A stretch of 64,000 nt of DNA from Coccinella septempunctata. Its lineage: Eukaryota; Arthropoda; Insecta; Coleoptera; Coccinellidae. The stretch spans positions 32,811,521-32,875,520 of the forward strand of contig NC_058193.1 in assembly GCF_907165205.1 (NCBI RefSeq), in the 5' to 3' direction. A program made the position numbers and the translations under genes. The notes under the pieces were generated by a model. The model was not told the DNA's origin. It saw nothing but the letters and a program-made list of their open reading frames with translations, and made no database searches. This document shows, piece after piece, positions 34,330-46,403 of the stretch; position 1 is the first letter of the stretch; every line of letters begins with the position of its first letter.

Positions 34330-36815
34330 TGTAATATTTTCATTTTCGAATAACAACCTCATTTTGCGAATACTCTGCTGAAATACGTACGCGACGTAAC
34401 TTCAACTATTGTATGATGAGTTTTGTAATTAGATCCCACCTAAATGGACGAAATTACCTCAGTTGGTTGGATGCTACAGGATAATTCTGACTGTTCCTGA
34501 TGACTCAGTGCCAAAATGTGGAATATTAAATGCACGATCGTGTTGTTTCCAACAAATTTTGTTGGATTTCCTCAAAATGAAGGCGTGAAGAAATGGCTAT
34601 GACTGAGCAGCGCAGATTTATAGCTTTATACGATTTGGCATCACTTGATTTTGTTTGTTTCGAGTCGCCAAAATAAACATCCCATTTTTTCCCAAAAATG
34701 TACACAAAAACTTTATTTCACATTCCTCCCTTATGAATACCCAGGTATTTTCACCATTACCTATATTTTACTATATGAAACAATATTATATTAAAAAATT
34801 CTTCATCTATATTTTTCTAGTATAGGAGTGATTCCTTGTCACAATTTTTTTCGAGTAACCCCTGCTTAGGGGTGTTGCAAAGTGATTTGCAATCCTTTCA
34901 TAGAAATCAGAGAACTGACAGAAGGAAACTGAGCAGTTCTTCTATGGGACCCAGAAGACAAGCAAGAAAAAATTTCAACAAGGAATATAGCGTACTAAAA
35001 CAATTGTTGTTGTGCAATTTGCACAAATACTAGAAATAAATTCATTACGAAGAAATGCCACAAAAAGAAAAGAAACATTTGTGAGACTTCTGCATATTGA
35101 TTAATCGATTAATTGATTCAAATTCAATTGCAAAAAATCGTTTGGGATTCAATTTTTCCCTTCATTGAAGATTTCTAGTCATAAGTCAAACATTATATTG
35201 ACTATACTCCAGGTAATCTGCATATTAGAGGGGTGAATACATTATTTGGAATTAGGAAAAGTTTGCGACTGAAAGTTCTGTCACACCACCGGGAATGTTG
35301 AATTGAAAAACTTCCGAGGACTTCATAATGAGGTCCATTATTGAGTTATGAAACCTAAAAGTTGTTTTTGATGAGGTTCACAAACAAAAAATGCAATCAC
35401 AAACGTGAATCTATAGTATGAGTATCGTTTCTCTGATATGATAACCTATTATCAAAATAAGGATTGCATGGCTTCTCTCAAAATATTCCAAATACATTTT
35501 TTACACAGGAATTCGTACATGGAATTAATTTGAAGTATAGTAACAAAAAAAAAAACAATACAGAGCAGTTCCAACCGATTGAGAGATACAATTTATACAG
35601 GCCTCATTGAAATCCACCATTTCTTCAGCAAGGAAGGAGTAAAATGGATATTCTCCAAAAAATGATCGAAAAAATCTCAACAGCCTTCTTTGATATCAGA
35701 CATGCAGTTTTCCAATTTAAAACTGCTCGCACCTAAATCATCCTGAGTTTTGGAAAAATGGAATGGAAAGTCCTTAATGAAATTCCTCGTCTAGGCGGAG
35801 AAAATGGAACCCGAATACCTCCCCAAAAAACGAAATATCATCAATTCGATATGCTCATTCCATCTATAATCAAATGCCTTACGTTCTTGATGGATTTATT
35901 AGACACTGTTCCATAATTTGAGTGAAATATTACCCGTCATAGCCAATATCTACGCACTCTGGGTCACGTGTCCATATCACACTTTTTAGAATTGATACAA
36001 ATCCGTCATGGTATTAAGTGGTTAGTGTAAGAGACAGAGAAGAGCATTGAAATGTTTATTTATCGATTGAAATGGCATTGAGGCTGACACTCAGGTTCGG
36101 ACAATAAGGATTCAGATGATTCTTGATTATTGAATCATGAGAGAAAATGAGAACCGAAAGCCTTTCCATCCAAATTTGCAATGGTCTGATGTATGCACAA
36201 TCAGATGAATTTATTATTTCAAACTTTTAGTTTTCTGAGCTTCATTCATGGACTTTTTTTGACTGCATTTCAAAAATGAAAATTTTGCCTGTTTCATTTC
36301 ACCTCTTTGTCAACTGAAAAAATGTTATTGTAGGAGTTTATTTAAGGAAATCATCATACATAGCTGATCTGATTGGACATTATTTTGCATGGATGCTTTT
36401 TAATGAATCCAAGACCAAATTGAAGAAAAAAATGATTTAAATTCCAATCCATTCCATTCCATTCGTGACGAATATGTGTCACAAAATCGAGTGTCATCTC
36501 TGATCCAAAAATAGACTATCGTGGAGTTTCAAAATAATCGATTGGTGACATTTATGCCCAAATTTAAAAATAGACGTGCGAGATAAATTGCAGAACCGTC
36601 TGAGGCGTCCTGGGCCTCTTTTCAAACGTATTTTTTTCTAGAAAGGTACGATATGATGACGTGGAACGAAAACCGAAAAATTTTCCGATTAGAATTGTTG
36701 TTCATCGAGTGAAACTATTTCTATTTCGGTTGGTTTTAACACCTGCTCTATAGGAATATCTCGATGAGACCAAACTGATGACAAAAATAGACCATGAGTG
36801 TGTATTTTTTAAAAA
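34330..36815. other. Gene-poor region, nothing coding seen
   Basis: About 2.5 kb of AT-rich sequence without a credible exon, element end or RNA gene. Confidence 0.3.
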
Positions 36816-36820
36816 CATAT

Positions 36821-36972
36821 CGTGGCGTCAAAGTGTAGCTACATTTTTCAATGGATCTGTGATATTTCTACTGAAAATTCATCATTTAATTCCAAAAGTT
36901 CGTGGCGTAGCTACATTTCTCAATGGATCTGTGATATTTCTACTGAAAATCCATCATCTAATTCGAAAACTT
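36821..36972. repeat. Two-copy direct repeat (80 and 72 bp)
   Basis: CGTGGCGT...GTAGCTACATTTYTCAATGG and ATCTGTGATATTTCTACTGA, followed by an AAATYCATCATYTAATTC block, occur at 36821-36900 and again at 36901-36972. The first copy has an extra ~8 bases after CGTGGCGT. It is a local tandem duplication next to a mariner relic. Confidence 0.8.
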
Positions 36973-37009
36973 CCTAGATCTTGACACGAGCAGCAAAATT
37001 TAGGTAGGG

Positions 37010-37355
37010 GTTAATGTTGAAATGGTGACCAAAGCATTTAAAGAGTTCAATTCATGCTTGATTTCAGAGGGATGCAGACTTCTTGAACTGTGTTGTTTCT
37101 ATAGATGAATACATTTAACGACCTTGATTGTCCAAGACCTCAGATATTTTGTGTTCAGAAATCTGTTTCAGTTTTTTGAGATTGCCATGAAGAAATCTTG
37201 ATTGAATATCTGGATGAGGGTGAAAAATAACTGAATTGATTTCTGACTTCACTTACGACTCTGATAGAAATAATCATGAGAGGAGAAACAGTAAGCTCTT
37301 CAAAGATGTCTTGTTTTTGCTGAAAAATGGCCCTGCAAGATGATTGCCATGAAAA
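37010..37355 (+). mobile_element. Highly decayed mariner relic
   Basis: Pieces align by eye with the 25231 mariner in the same order: a GATGAAT block at the MDETW position, CCAAGACCTCAGATATTTTG, TCAGTTTTTTGAGATTGCCA, GTCTTGTTTTTGCTGAAAAA and ATAATTCGTGATATAGAGG. Frames are lost throughout. It is more diverged than the other two copies. Confidence 0.6.
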
Positions 37356-38180
37356 TAATTCGTGATATAGAGGAATCTATGATATCGAGCTCATCCACAC
37401 CAATTGATACGAAAAACGTAATGGATCGAATTTGTAACTGCGAAGCCTTATCCAAACAGATGATGAGTAGTGGATGAGAGATTGGACACATACAACAACA
37501 TTGTCCGAAAATCATCGTGGCCAAAGCAAGGTTTGAGCAAGTAGCTCTAACCTTCTGCTGATCCTGGACATAAATCCTGTTTTGGGCCAATGTTTGATTG
37601 AGCTGTTTCACCCTGCTTTGGTCATGATGGTTTTCTAATGACCATTTGATAGGATTGGAAAGGGACAATTCATTATGAGTTGCTTCCATATGGAAGAGAT
37701 CTCTACTGTCAACAACTGGACCGTTTGAACCCAACCATGGACCAGAAAAGGTCAGAATTGGCTCACAGGAGAGGTATTGTTTTGTATCAGTAAAACCCCA
37801 GACTCCACATGTCTATAGTGAATCACAAGAAAGTTCAGTAGCTTGCACGGGTTCTTTGAAGCATGTACCAAATGGTCCGGACCTGGCAGAAAGAGGTTAC
37901 CATGCTTAATGATTAAAAATTGGCATCGAGAGAAGATTGTGAGTATCACCAATAGGAACAAAGGCATAAGAGAAGCTTTACGAAGCTACCTTCAAAATGG
38001 CAACAAATTATTGTTGCTATTTGAGTTCACAGAAGATTATGGCTTTAATATATACCAACCCAACCTAGCATTTTGAAAAATAGAGCCTCTTTGAAGAGTG
38101 GGGAAATTATAAGGCTTTTCCCTTGAGTAACGCCAACCAATCGTACAGAGAAGGTCCTCAACGAAGTCCTACACCAATTC
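37356..38180. other. Unassigned stretch downstream of the mariner relic
   Basis: A 144-codon minus-strand frame (37300-37734) overlaps the relic, and a 77-codon plus frame lies at 37843-38076. Neither shows a recognisable domain. Base composition is less AT-rich than the flanks, so it may be decayed transposon sequence. Confidence 0.3.
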
Positions 38181-38290
38181 GTTGCCGTTTTCCAGTATCA
38201 GAGGAAAGAAGGTCATCGAGGGCTCCATCCCCAGCAGCCCTTATCTCCTCCAGCACTTTAACGCCCATCCACAATGCACCGTTCCAAGTA

Positions 38291-38405
38291 TGACGTCAAG
38301 ATTCCCCCAAACAAATTGTTGCCGTGACAACGCCGCTGTGACGTCGCGTGACGTCATTCGCGGGGACCACAGAGCATGAGATAGAGAACCTTCGTTTATA
38401 TATCG
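38291..38405 (+). promoter_or_regulatory. CRE-type promoter with TATA box
   Basis: Two perfect CREs, TGACGTCA at 38291-38298 and 38349-38356, and a variant TGACGTCG at 38339-38346, stand 40-105 bp upstream of a TATA box (TTTATATATC, about 38395-38404). A TCATT initiator-like site follows about 30 bp after the TATA, at 38426. The local GC content is raised. CREs bind CREB/ATF-type factors. Confidence 0.6.
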
Positions 38406-38425
38406 ACGCTGGTTCAGCGCGAGCG

Positions 38426-38580
38426 TCATTGTGTGCGCGAAGCGCGGATACGCGAGTGCTTTTCGGTGATCATCTAGTCCACAATTTTTATATTTTTCTA
38501 CTTTTATAACTGGTGATTGTATAGTTTGTTTATTTTTGTTACTTAGAATTTATATTTTCTCATCATAATATACGCTTCAG
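38426..38580 (+). other. Probable untranslated first exon ending in a consensus donor
   Basis: Transcription from the TATA box above would start near 38428 and run to CAG|GTGAGT at 38580/38581, a perfect splice donor. The interval has no long open frame from an ATG, so I read it as a 5' UTR exon. No downstream coding exon is recognisable in the window, so the first intron would be very long or the gene body lies beyond the right edge. Confidence 0.45.
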
Positions 38581-38589
38581 GTGAGTCTA

Positions 38590-41470
38590 GCTTATGTGTG
38601 TCTATGGTCTCGCGTTTTTATTCCCAATTTTGCGCTCGGTTTTGGATCGCGAATACGAAAAGTTGAGATTGCCGATTGGGGGTGGGATTGATTTGGCGAA
38701 TCTGGGTTACGAAAACATCGGGAAAATATGCGCTCTAGTGAATTCCTCTGTGACTTGGGATCTCACAGAACATTCCGAACATGACACACTGAACGAAGAT
38801 TAGAAATTTTGGAAAAACTGGGAAATTCCTCAAAATGTACTCAAGAAAACTTCCTCAACAATTTCAAAACGCAATTCATCCTTTTTTGTACCTCATATTC
38901 GTTTGCCAACATGAAAATTGATGGAAAAATCCTTGAGTGACACAAATACTTCATCTGTAGTAGGTCACATTGACTTCTACTCTCGGTTATCCTGATGAAG
39001 GATAAAACTAACACCCCTCCAGCATTTCTCCAATATTTTCATCACTCATCGTACCAACTAAATCGACATTTCAATGGAATAAATAATTCCGATAAAACCT
39101 ATGCGGTTATTTTTCCCGCAATCGGAATACTACTGTACACTAATTCGTCACATCGATTATTCCATCAGAGTCTAATCCTAATCGAAGGAAATGACACTTA
39201 AAATAAAACTCCCATTCCAACGGAATATTTCCAGATGAAATTTTCCAACGCTGGAGCCTTGTATACGTTACACCAATTTTGCAATCCATTTCGGGAATGT
39301 AATTGGACCACGGATTTGAACCCGGTCCAGAATCAAAGTTCATTCGCGATGATTCGCTGTCAAAACAACGAAAAAAATATTTTTCCTGCCAACAATTTCG
39401 ATATGTGAAAGACTAAAGGAAGATTCTATTGTGGGGTCTCCCCAGATATAATTCAAATATCATTTGGAAACTATTTATAGGTATCGCAAACCCAACATGG
39501 TTAACGTTTGAAATTTAAATTTATGTGGTACCTTATAGGTGTAGTTTCCAGAAATCAAAGTTCTATTTCAATTAGTGACGTGTTACAAACAATCTGATTG
39601 TGTGTTAAAAATAATTCTTGTTTTCTTGGGCAACTATTCTGAAACTAGATGCTTTTAAACACCTCATTTGGTAATTTGTATGTCCTTATTGTACTTATGT
39701 ACTTATATACACTTCATTGAAGTGTTACGTTTGAGCTACTTATCGTAAATAGTTACGGATTCCTGTAAGCTATAGATCACTAAAAACGTCCAGAATTGCA
39801 ATTTTCCTGTAAGCTTATGAAAAATTATAGACTGGCTTACAGATGAAAGCAGAATACCACCATTAGTCTGGTTTTTGAAAATCCTCTCTTCAAGTAAAAG
39901 GACCTTTTACCATTTTTCACATCATTTTTTCTGTCAAATATTGATCTGAGCCAGTACATTCATTCATAATTTCTTTTATTATCGAATCTTGGACAGTTAT
40001 ACAAAAAAACTCCATTAAAACCGTACAAAAATAAATGAAACTGTTCATAAACTTCACCCAAATCTCGAAATCATTTTATTCTCTCCAAAATATTTGGAAA
40101 TAGAACGTGGTCCACTTTAAACCTAAATTGATCATTACTAGTTTTATCCATGTACGTACTTAGTTGTATTTTGACAATGAAAAATATAATATTTTGATAA
40201 TTTTGGATATGATGAATCTTTGAATAGAAATTGCAACATATTTCCACTGCTACTATGTTTGCGAACATTCTGAGACCACAAAAGTGGCAAACGACCACTT
40301 CACTTTGCCATAAATTGCGGAAAAAATCAAATCCTTGTCGAATGCCTAGAGCAGGAAATTCTCGAAGCTATCGGAAGTGCAATTCAAGTTGATTCCAATC
40401 CAAGTAACCTCGTGCCATTCTCCCAACGACCCATTTAGTTTTTTCACGAACACTGCAGTCCATACATAAAAACCCGTAATGGTTATTGAAAGTGCGGTTT
40501 GATTTTACCGAATAGTCAAGGTAATTTCAAGGTTACCCCTAAAAATGAACGACAGTCGACCGAATTAATGGAAATATCATTGTGAGCTCTTTGATCCGAA
40601 TAAAAAACATCATTCTGGTCATTTGTGGTGGTCCTAGCTAGGAATGTTCGAATTTTGTTGTGTCTGACAAGTTCAAGGTCACATAATTGACAATACTGAA
40701 GGTCTGATTGAAATGAAACTCATTTTGTGGTTGTAAAGTACCAATAAGAAGACATTTTCGAAATTTCGTGGAGTTATTTTTTGTTGCTTCTTCAATATGT
40801 GCTACGGAAAATTATTGAAATATCACTACTATCAATGAGTTTTCGATTTCTATGTCCTTTAATGTGTGTATAGGTATGGGAAGTACTAACAACTCGATGA
40901 AAACATGAGAAAATAATCAGTAGAAACAAATTATGGTCATTAGAGGTAATTTCAGACAATTTAAAATAAGTAAAATTTTTTTTTTCGTCGCATCGATGAA
41001 TGAACGTTTTTTTCCACTCAAATATCAGATGTACGCGAGAATTTTGTCCTAGCAGGCTTTGAAAACAATCAATTTCAACCATAAACATTTCAACAATGGG
41101 GCATATAATTCGTTATCGACTATATAACCGCTTTATAAATGTTATGAAAAATTTATCGCCCGTTTTGGCAGAGAACAATGCGAGGATGGCCGTAAAAACG
41201 AATTTTTCGCGATAGCCAATGCTACTCGGCTCAAGTGGGCATTTTCCGTGAAAAAGGTTTATCCGAATCTCTGCCAAATTCGTTAAAAATCTCCACTGGC
41301 GCTTTTTAATCGGTTTGCTGCATATTAGTTCGGGTTATTTCATTCTGATATTGGAACAATTGTTGTGATTTTATTTCTCAAGGACTAATCACTGATACCG
41401 TGTATAAAAATCACATCGATATTTTGGTATCTTTTTTTGATCTCATGTTACACAAAAAAATAATAGCTTT
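38590..41470. other. Gene-poor region (possible first intron)
   Basis: No credible coding exon. 41100-41330 contains runs such as AAATTTATCGCCCG and CTTTTTAATCGG in a less AT-rich setting, which could be cis-regulatory. A T-arm-like GGGTTCAAATCC on the minus strand near 39315 does not fold into a tRNA. Confidence 0.3.
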
Positions 41471-41474
41471 TCAA

Positions 41475-42100
41475 AAAGGGTGAGTCTTTGACTCGTACAA
41501 ATATTTTAAGTATGTTCTTGAGGTCAAAAGAAACACTTTCTTCCGAATCGGCTCAGATTAGAAGATACACCATAAAAAAAATTTTTTAGTTTCATCTCAC
41601 AAACGGTTTTATCGAATGAAATGAATTTCGGAATATTATTTTTCAATTATTAGATTAATCTTTTTCGAACACAAGATATCACCCACGTTTTTTTTCATTA
41701 TGACCATTACGTACAATAAAAATACTAAAATTCAAAGAACTGTTGAAATTAAGTTGGCCGCTATCTTGAATCAAATGAATATTTGAGAGTTTTGTAAAAT
41801 AAAAGTATATTTTCTCGTATAATGCGACGTTTTCGAGTAATTTGATGTTCAAAAATAAAAAATATCTGTGAAATTTCAAAAATTGGGTACTTTGGCTGAA
41901 TACAACTCTTTCTAAAAGATCCACAGATGTGCAGTGTCACGATTTAGCTTTTCCAGGGTTGGTACAGCTTATTAGGAAAAAAAATGGCTATATATTTTTA
42001 TCAGGGCTGAATCGGAAACAATGGTATAGGAAAAAAGTGTTCCTTTCGACCTCAAAAATCTACTCTTAACATTTTTATACGAGTCAAACACTCACCCTTT
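41475..42100. mobile_element. Full-length ACAGGGTGAGTC-family inverted-repeat element (~626 bp)
   Basis: The left end GGTGAGTCTTTGACTCGTAC and the right end TACGAGTCAAACACTCACCC are inverted. Both extend inwards through the TTGAGGTCAAAAGAAACACT block. The interior holds TTTATCGAATGAAATGAATT and GTATATTTTCTCGTATAATG. There is no transposase frame; minus-strand frames such as 41679-41924 are by-products. Confidence 0.8.
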
Positions 42101-42104
42101 ATTC

Positions 42105-43770
42105 AGTCGATATATTTTTTCTTTACTCAAAGCAATATAACCATTTTAGTGAATTCTTTGAAACCATTTTCACAAAATTGTTCATCCCCTATCAATTTTA
42201 TTCTAGACTTCAGCCCAACCCTGTACATTTTGCACTGTTGGTCTGTGTTTTTCTGCTTTGGTGGAAGTCAATTCTTGTCGTTGATTTCTCAAGTTTGTTT
42301 TAATCCCTTCTCGTTCAATGAGAAATATAATCGCAGTTGTGATAATAATAGTAATTTTATACATTCAACGGAAGTTCAAAATTACCTTGATAAACGACGA
42401 GAACAATCGAGTAAAATTTTTATGAATTAAGAAGTTATTTTCTCAGAATCCACGTGGAGTATTCTATTAGGTACTCGCAAAAATGATTTTTCTAATCAGC
42501 TCCATTCATCCACAAAAAGTGGCCTAAACTTTTCATCATCTAAGTCACACATCACATCACTAGTCGTCAATAATATACCTGGATATACCCTTTAAGAATA
42601 GTCATAAAAAATTGGGAATCCCATTAAAAAAATTATCGATGACGTCATATCTCAAATTAGGGATACGCTGTATAACATTTTTACATCAAAAACAGGGCAA
42701 TTTAAGATGCCTGTTTACAACAATTAACTGTCTTTAATTTACTGAACTCAGTGTCCTTCTATCAAAAATCCTCATTTCCGGTACTTTCGAAATCTTCCAA
42801 CTCTCAAAAAGTACGATCAATCAACGATAGTCAATGATCTTTAGACGATGGTTTCGATTTCGAGAGTTTTTCTAAACAATATCAACTCGACGTTATCGAA
42901 AGATACGAAATGTTCCTAAAATTGAACGGTCATCATTCGATCCAGATAAGGATTTTCACTGAAATCAGCACACAGATAGCTGAATAATATTGCGTTGAGT
43001 TGATTTTATCTATGACGACTCGCCAAATTACAAGATACAAGCACACATGTGATTTTCAGCAATTTTTCTCAAGTAAAAAAAGCTGCTGATCGCACCGCTC
43101 TGTATCTATGTCTTTTGTGTTATCTGTCTGAATTTCGAAAATTTCCAACAATTATTGCCAAATTTTTCAACAAGTTCATCAACTTGGCTATACAAAGGAG
43201 CACCAAGTAGTGCCATTCTTATGGAAAATAGGTTTCGGCCAATCGTTCGACCAGTTTTGGAGATACAGGGGGATAAAGATGAAAATAGACGATTTCTGAC
43301 CAGAATTTCTAATAATTCTTAGAATTGACAAAAGAATTCTGTGAATACCAAGCTTCAATGATGGTAGAGAGTCTCGATGATCTGATATCTGCTATACTTC
43401 TCCGTTTTGTGCTCCAGAATAGGGGGAACAGAGAAAAATTCGTGACAATCAATGTTGAAACTACAAGTATCAGCTTTCTGATGAATATTGAAGATTTAAT
43501 TTAACCTGTATGAACTTCCTCAATAACGATAGAAGCTGATTGACAATATTTTTTTCTATAAGGTGCTCATAAAGCCGAGAAAGTCAAACCTTTCAACAAA
43601 CCAAAAAGAAAGCCATTTTCCATGAGGAGGGTGAAGGGTCCCTTACTCGAGAATGTCATAGACTGAAGCAAGAATTACACAACCCCTTTTTCGTCACTGT
43701 TTATGAACTCAATGACGTACGAACAACCTTCAAATAACCCGACCTGCGTCTATAAAAGAAGCGTAATTTT
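42105..43770. other. Gene-poor region, nothing coding seen
   Basis: The frame at 42149-42430 has no recognisable domain. I see no element ends here. Confidence 0.3.
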
Positions 43771-43778
43771 TTCATGTT

Positions 43779-44150
43779 GTTAGCGATGAAGATCAATCAT
43801 CTGATCACGTCACTAACTGAAGCAGTCACAGCCACCTACTGGCATCTTTCAAATAGCTTGCACATGACGAGTTGTCATTGCCCAATGGAATGGTCCCAAA
43901 AACCGTGTTTTCCACAAAAGCCGGCGTAAAAATAGAAAATTCTCATGTTGGTAATCGTTATTGAAGAAATAGGTGGATCAGTCTATTTAGATCTAGGTCG
44001 TTTCATCTCATGCTCTCGTAACGCGAGAATGGGCTATATAAACAACTTGTTTTCGGAGTTCCAGAGGAAATACACTCGGTGACATTAGAAGTGACTAAAC
44101 TGCATCCAGAATACAATGTCTTCGAGCGTATTTTCGGAGAAAAATAAAGT
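43779..44150 (+). mobile_element. Possible solo LTR or retrotransposon promoter fragment
   Basis: It begins TGTTAGCGATGAAG and has a TATA box (GGGCTATATAAACAAC, about 44030-44045), an initiator-like CTCGGTGAC ~35 bp later and AATAAA near 44143, the order expected of an LTR. The right TG..CA boundary, a target duplication and internal gag/pol sequence were not found, so it could equally be a host promoter. Confidence 0.28.
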
Positions 44151-44154
44151 TGAA

Positions 44155-46038
44155 GCCGATATTATTGAAACTTGATACCCACAAAAGCTTCTACTTTGGT
44201 CCAGTTCAGTTGTACAGTTCAACTTCAACAAGAGTCCAAGATTATAACCAGCTCAACTTCGACAAGCTTCAATTTTCAGAGGTTAAACTAGGTTCAACGT
44301 TGAACTCGGTCGAATATGAACTGTACAACTGGACTTAAATGATAATAGTCTGGTAGGAAACACTTTTGTCATATCAGTGTACCTACTTATACGAAGTGTT
44401 GAAAATGAAATACTTGAAAATACGATAGCTTCTTGTTGGGTTTTCCATCTACCTTCATATCGCCCTCAATCGGTATCATGTTTTTTTGAATACTTATCAT
44501 CACGACATGTTCCACATGAAAATATTTACATTTTTATACACAGTTAATTTACGTCTCGCATATAGAACACACTCAATTGCGTACTTTATGATTAGATAAC
44601 AGGAATTGAAAACTAAAACGGATTTGGACGGACAAAAATTATTTCTAAATCAGTTCTCCTGCAAACTCCGTTTATTTGCGTTTCAAGAATCTTTCTCGAG
44701 TCTTATCTTCTTGTGTAATTTCGACAATTTCGTCACAATGTATCAAGTAGGATGAGAGTGAATGAAAATCTTGAAACACGTGGTAAAACACAGATTTTTG
44801 TATGAATATCACATGATATTGGTTTTTTGAAGTCTCCAATCAAAAATCTGAAATGAATCACATCTTATTGTGACACACATATTGATTTTAGGGCCTAACC
44901 CTTTCCAAAAACAATCAGTCTTCATTAAATTTTAATTAATCTAGATGGCAGGCATCCTGTTTGCAGCTGTTGAATGATTCGATAAGTACTCAAAGGGTCT
45001 CTACGGGTAGACACAGTCAGAAACCGATCTTGCACAGGAGTGATAGATCTTGGGCTTCCACTTCTCGGTCTTTCGACCACATATTCATTTTCTTTCTTGA
45101 TTTTCAGCCAATCAAATTGTTTAATAGGTAGAAGTTAAATTCTGATATTAATTCTGGAAGATTTCAATCAAAATCTCGTGATTTCAACTCAGGGAGGTTT
45201 CAATCTGTCGATTTATAATTCGACGTCATGAACCAAAACCGAACAGAGGTCTGCTGTCGCAGCATGAAGTTCATTTGCATAGATCTAAACGAGCGTACAA
45301 GATCATTTCAATTCACAACGAGCAATTGAGAATCTCTTTTCAATGGCAACGACAAAACAGTAGCACATAGTGAATTGGGTCAATTGCGTTGTTCCGGCCA
45401 AACCTTGTAGCCATTTTATTTTATCATTAATTTTACCTTGTAATTAGTCACTGCTTACGCAAAGTCATTCAGTGTGCTTTGAACTCCCCCATAATCTGTA
45501 CGATCTGAGAGGATGTTGTGAAAATATTAAAGAAATATCATTGTTTGGTACGCCATCGTGTTAACGATGTCTTTTAAGTGAAAAATGTTACGAAAAATCA
45601 GATTTGGTTCTGCGATAATCGAAAAAGTATGAAATATAGTCTTGCAAAGCGTGTATGGGAATCTCAATGATCTTTTCAGAGGATCTTGACTGTTGGATTG
45701 AGTTTTTTCCTAAGGCTTGGTAAAGGCAGTAAAACACCTATACCAAGCCTTGTGGTGCACCATTTGATGGAGATCGTATATCACTTGAAATTAAAAAAAG
45801 CAGCTTCGTGAAAGTTCAGTACATGGATGGGTGAACACCCTGGTTATGAATTTAAAAACTTCCAACGGCGATTTTCTCATTTCTACTGATACCTACCCTA
45901 TATCTTGAAACCCAACGAAGACACTTCCACAGATTTTATAAGAAATAATGGCGGCTATTGGGATCAAGTGACCTCTCGACAAATACTCGAGAATTAAGCA
46001 TGAAATTCAAATTATTCCTTTCGATCCCTCGATTCTTG
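44155..46038. other. Gene-poor region, nothing coding seen
   Basis: About 1.9 kb without recognisable coding sequence. A 62-codon frame at 44150-44338 is made of near-repeats of GTTCAACTTC-type words and is not a known domain. Confidence 0.3.
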
Positions 46039-46262
46039 CCCCAGAGCAGGGCCGTCGCTATAGGGGGGGGAGCGTCCCCCCCCGGAGCACATTCGAAAGG
46101 GCGCCAAATAGACCGCGCAGGCGCGAAATCATAACAAACTGCGTGCCCCGCCATCTAGTCGATTCATGGGAACTACAGTGGCGGCATTGTAAAGTCTCGT
46201 TGTCAGAGCGGTCAGCGGTGTGAACACATGAGTTTAACCATTTAGAAGCATTTAATCGTATT

Positions 46263-46370
46263 ATGGATCCCTGCCAAAAAAAGCTCAAACCGTCTGGAGC
46301 GGAATTCAGAAAAAGGGCGCAGAAAAGGAAAATTGAGACGGAAAAAGCCGCAAATGTGACGGATACATGA
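46263..46370 (+). pseudogene. N-terminal remnant of the hAT transposase (35 aa)
   Basis: ATG at 46263 opens MDPCQKKLKPSGAEFRKRAQ, ending in TGA at 46368. A basic (K)KLSGAEFRKR-like start is typical of the hAT subgroup related to ZMYM-type host proteins. The zinc-finger and catalytic regions that should follow are deleted before 46404. Confidence 0.6.
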
Positions 46371-46403
46371 ATAAAATAAACATAACATAAAATTGAAAAC
46401 TCT

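Noticed and set aside
37300..37734. 144-codon minus-strand frame
   Set aside because: Its start overlaps a plus-strand mariner relic and the peptide has no recognisable domain; likely chance.
39290..39340. T-arm-like GGGTTCAAATCC on the minus strand, suggesting a tRNA or tRNA-derived SINE
   Set aside because: I could not fold an acceptor stem, D-arm and anticodon arm around it; only the T-arm word matches.
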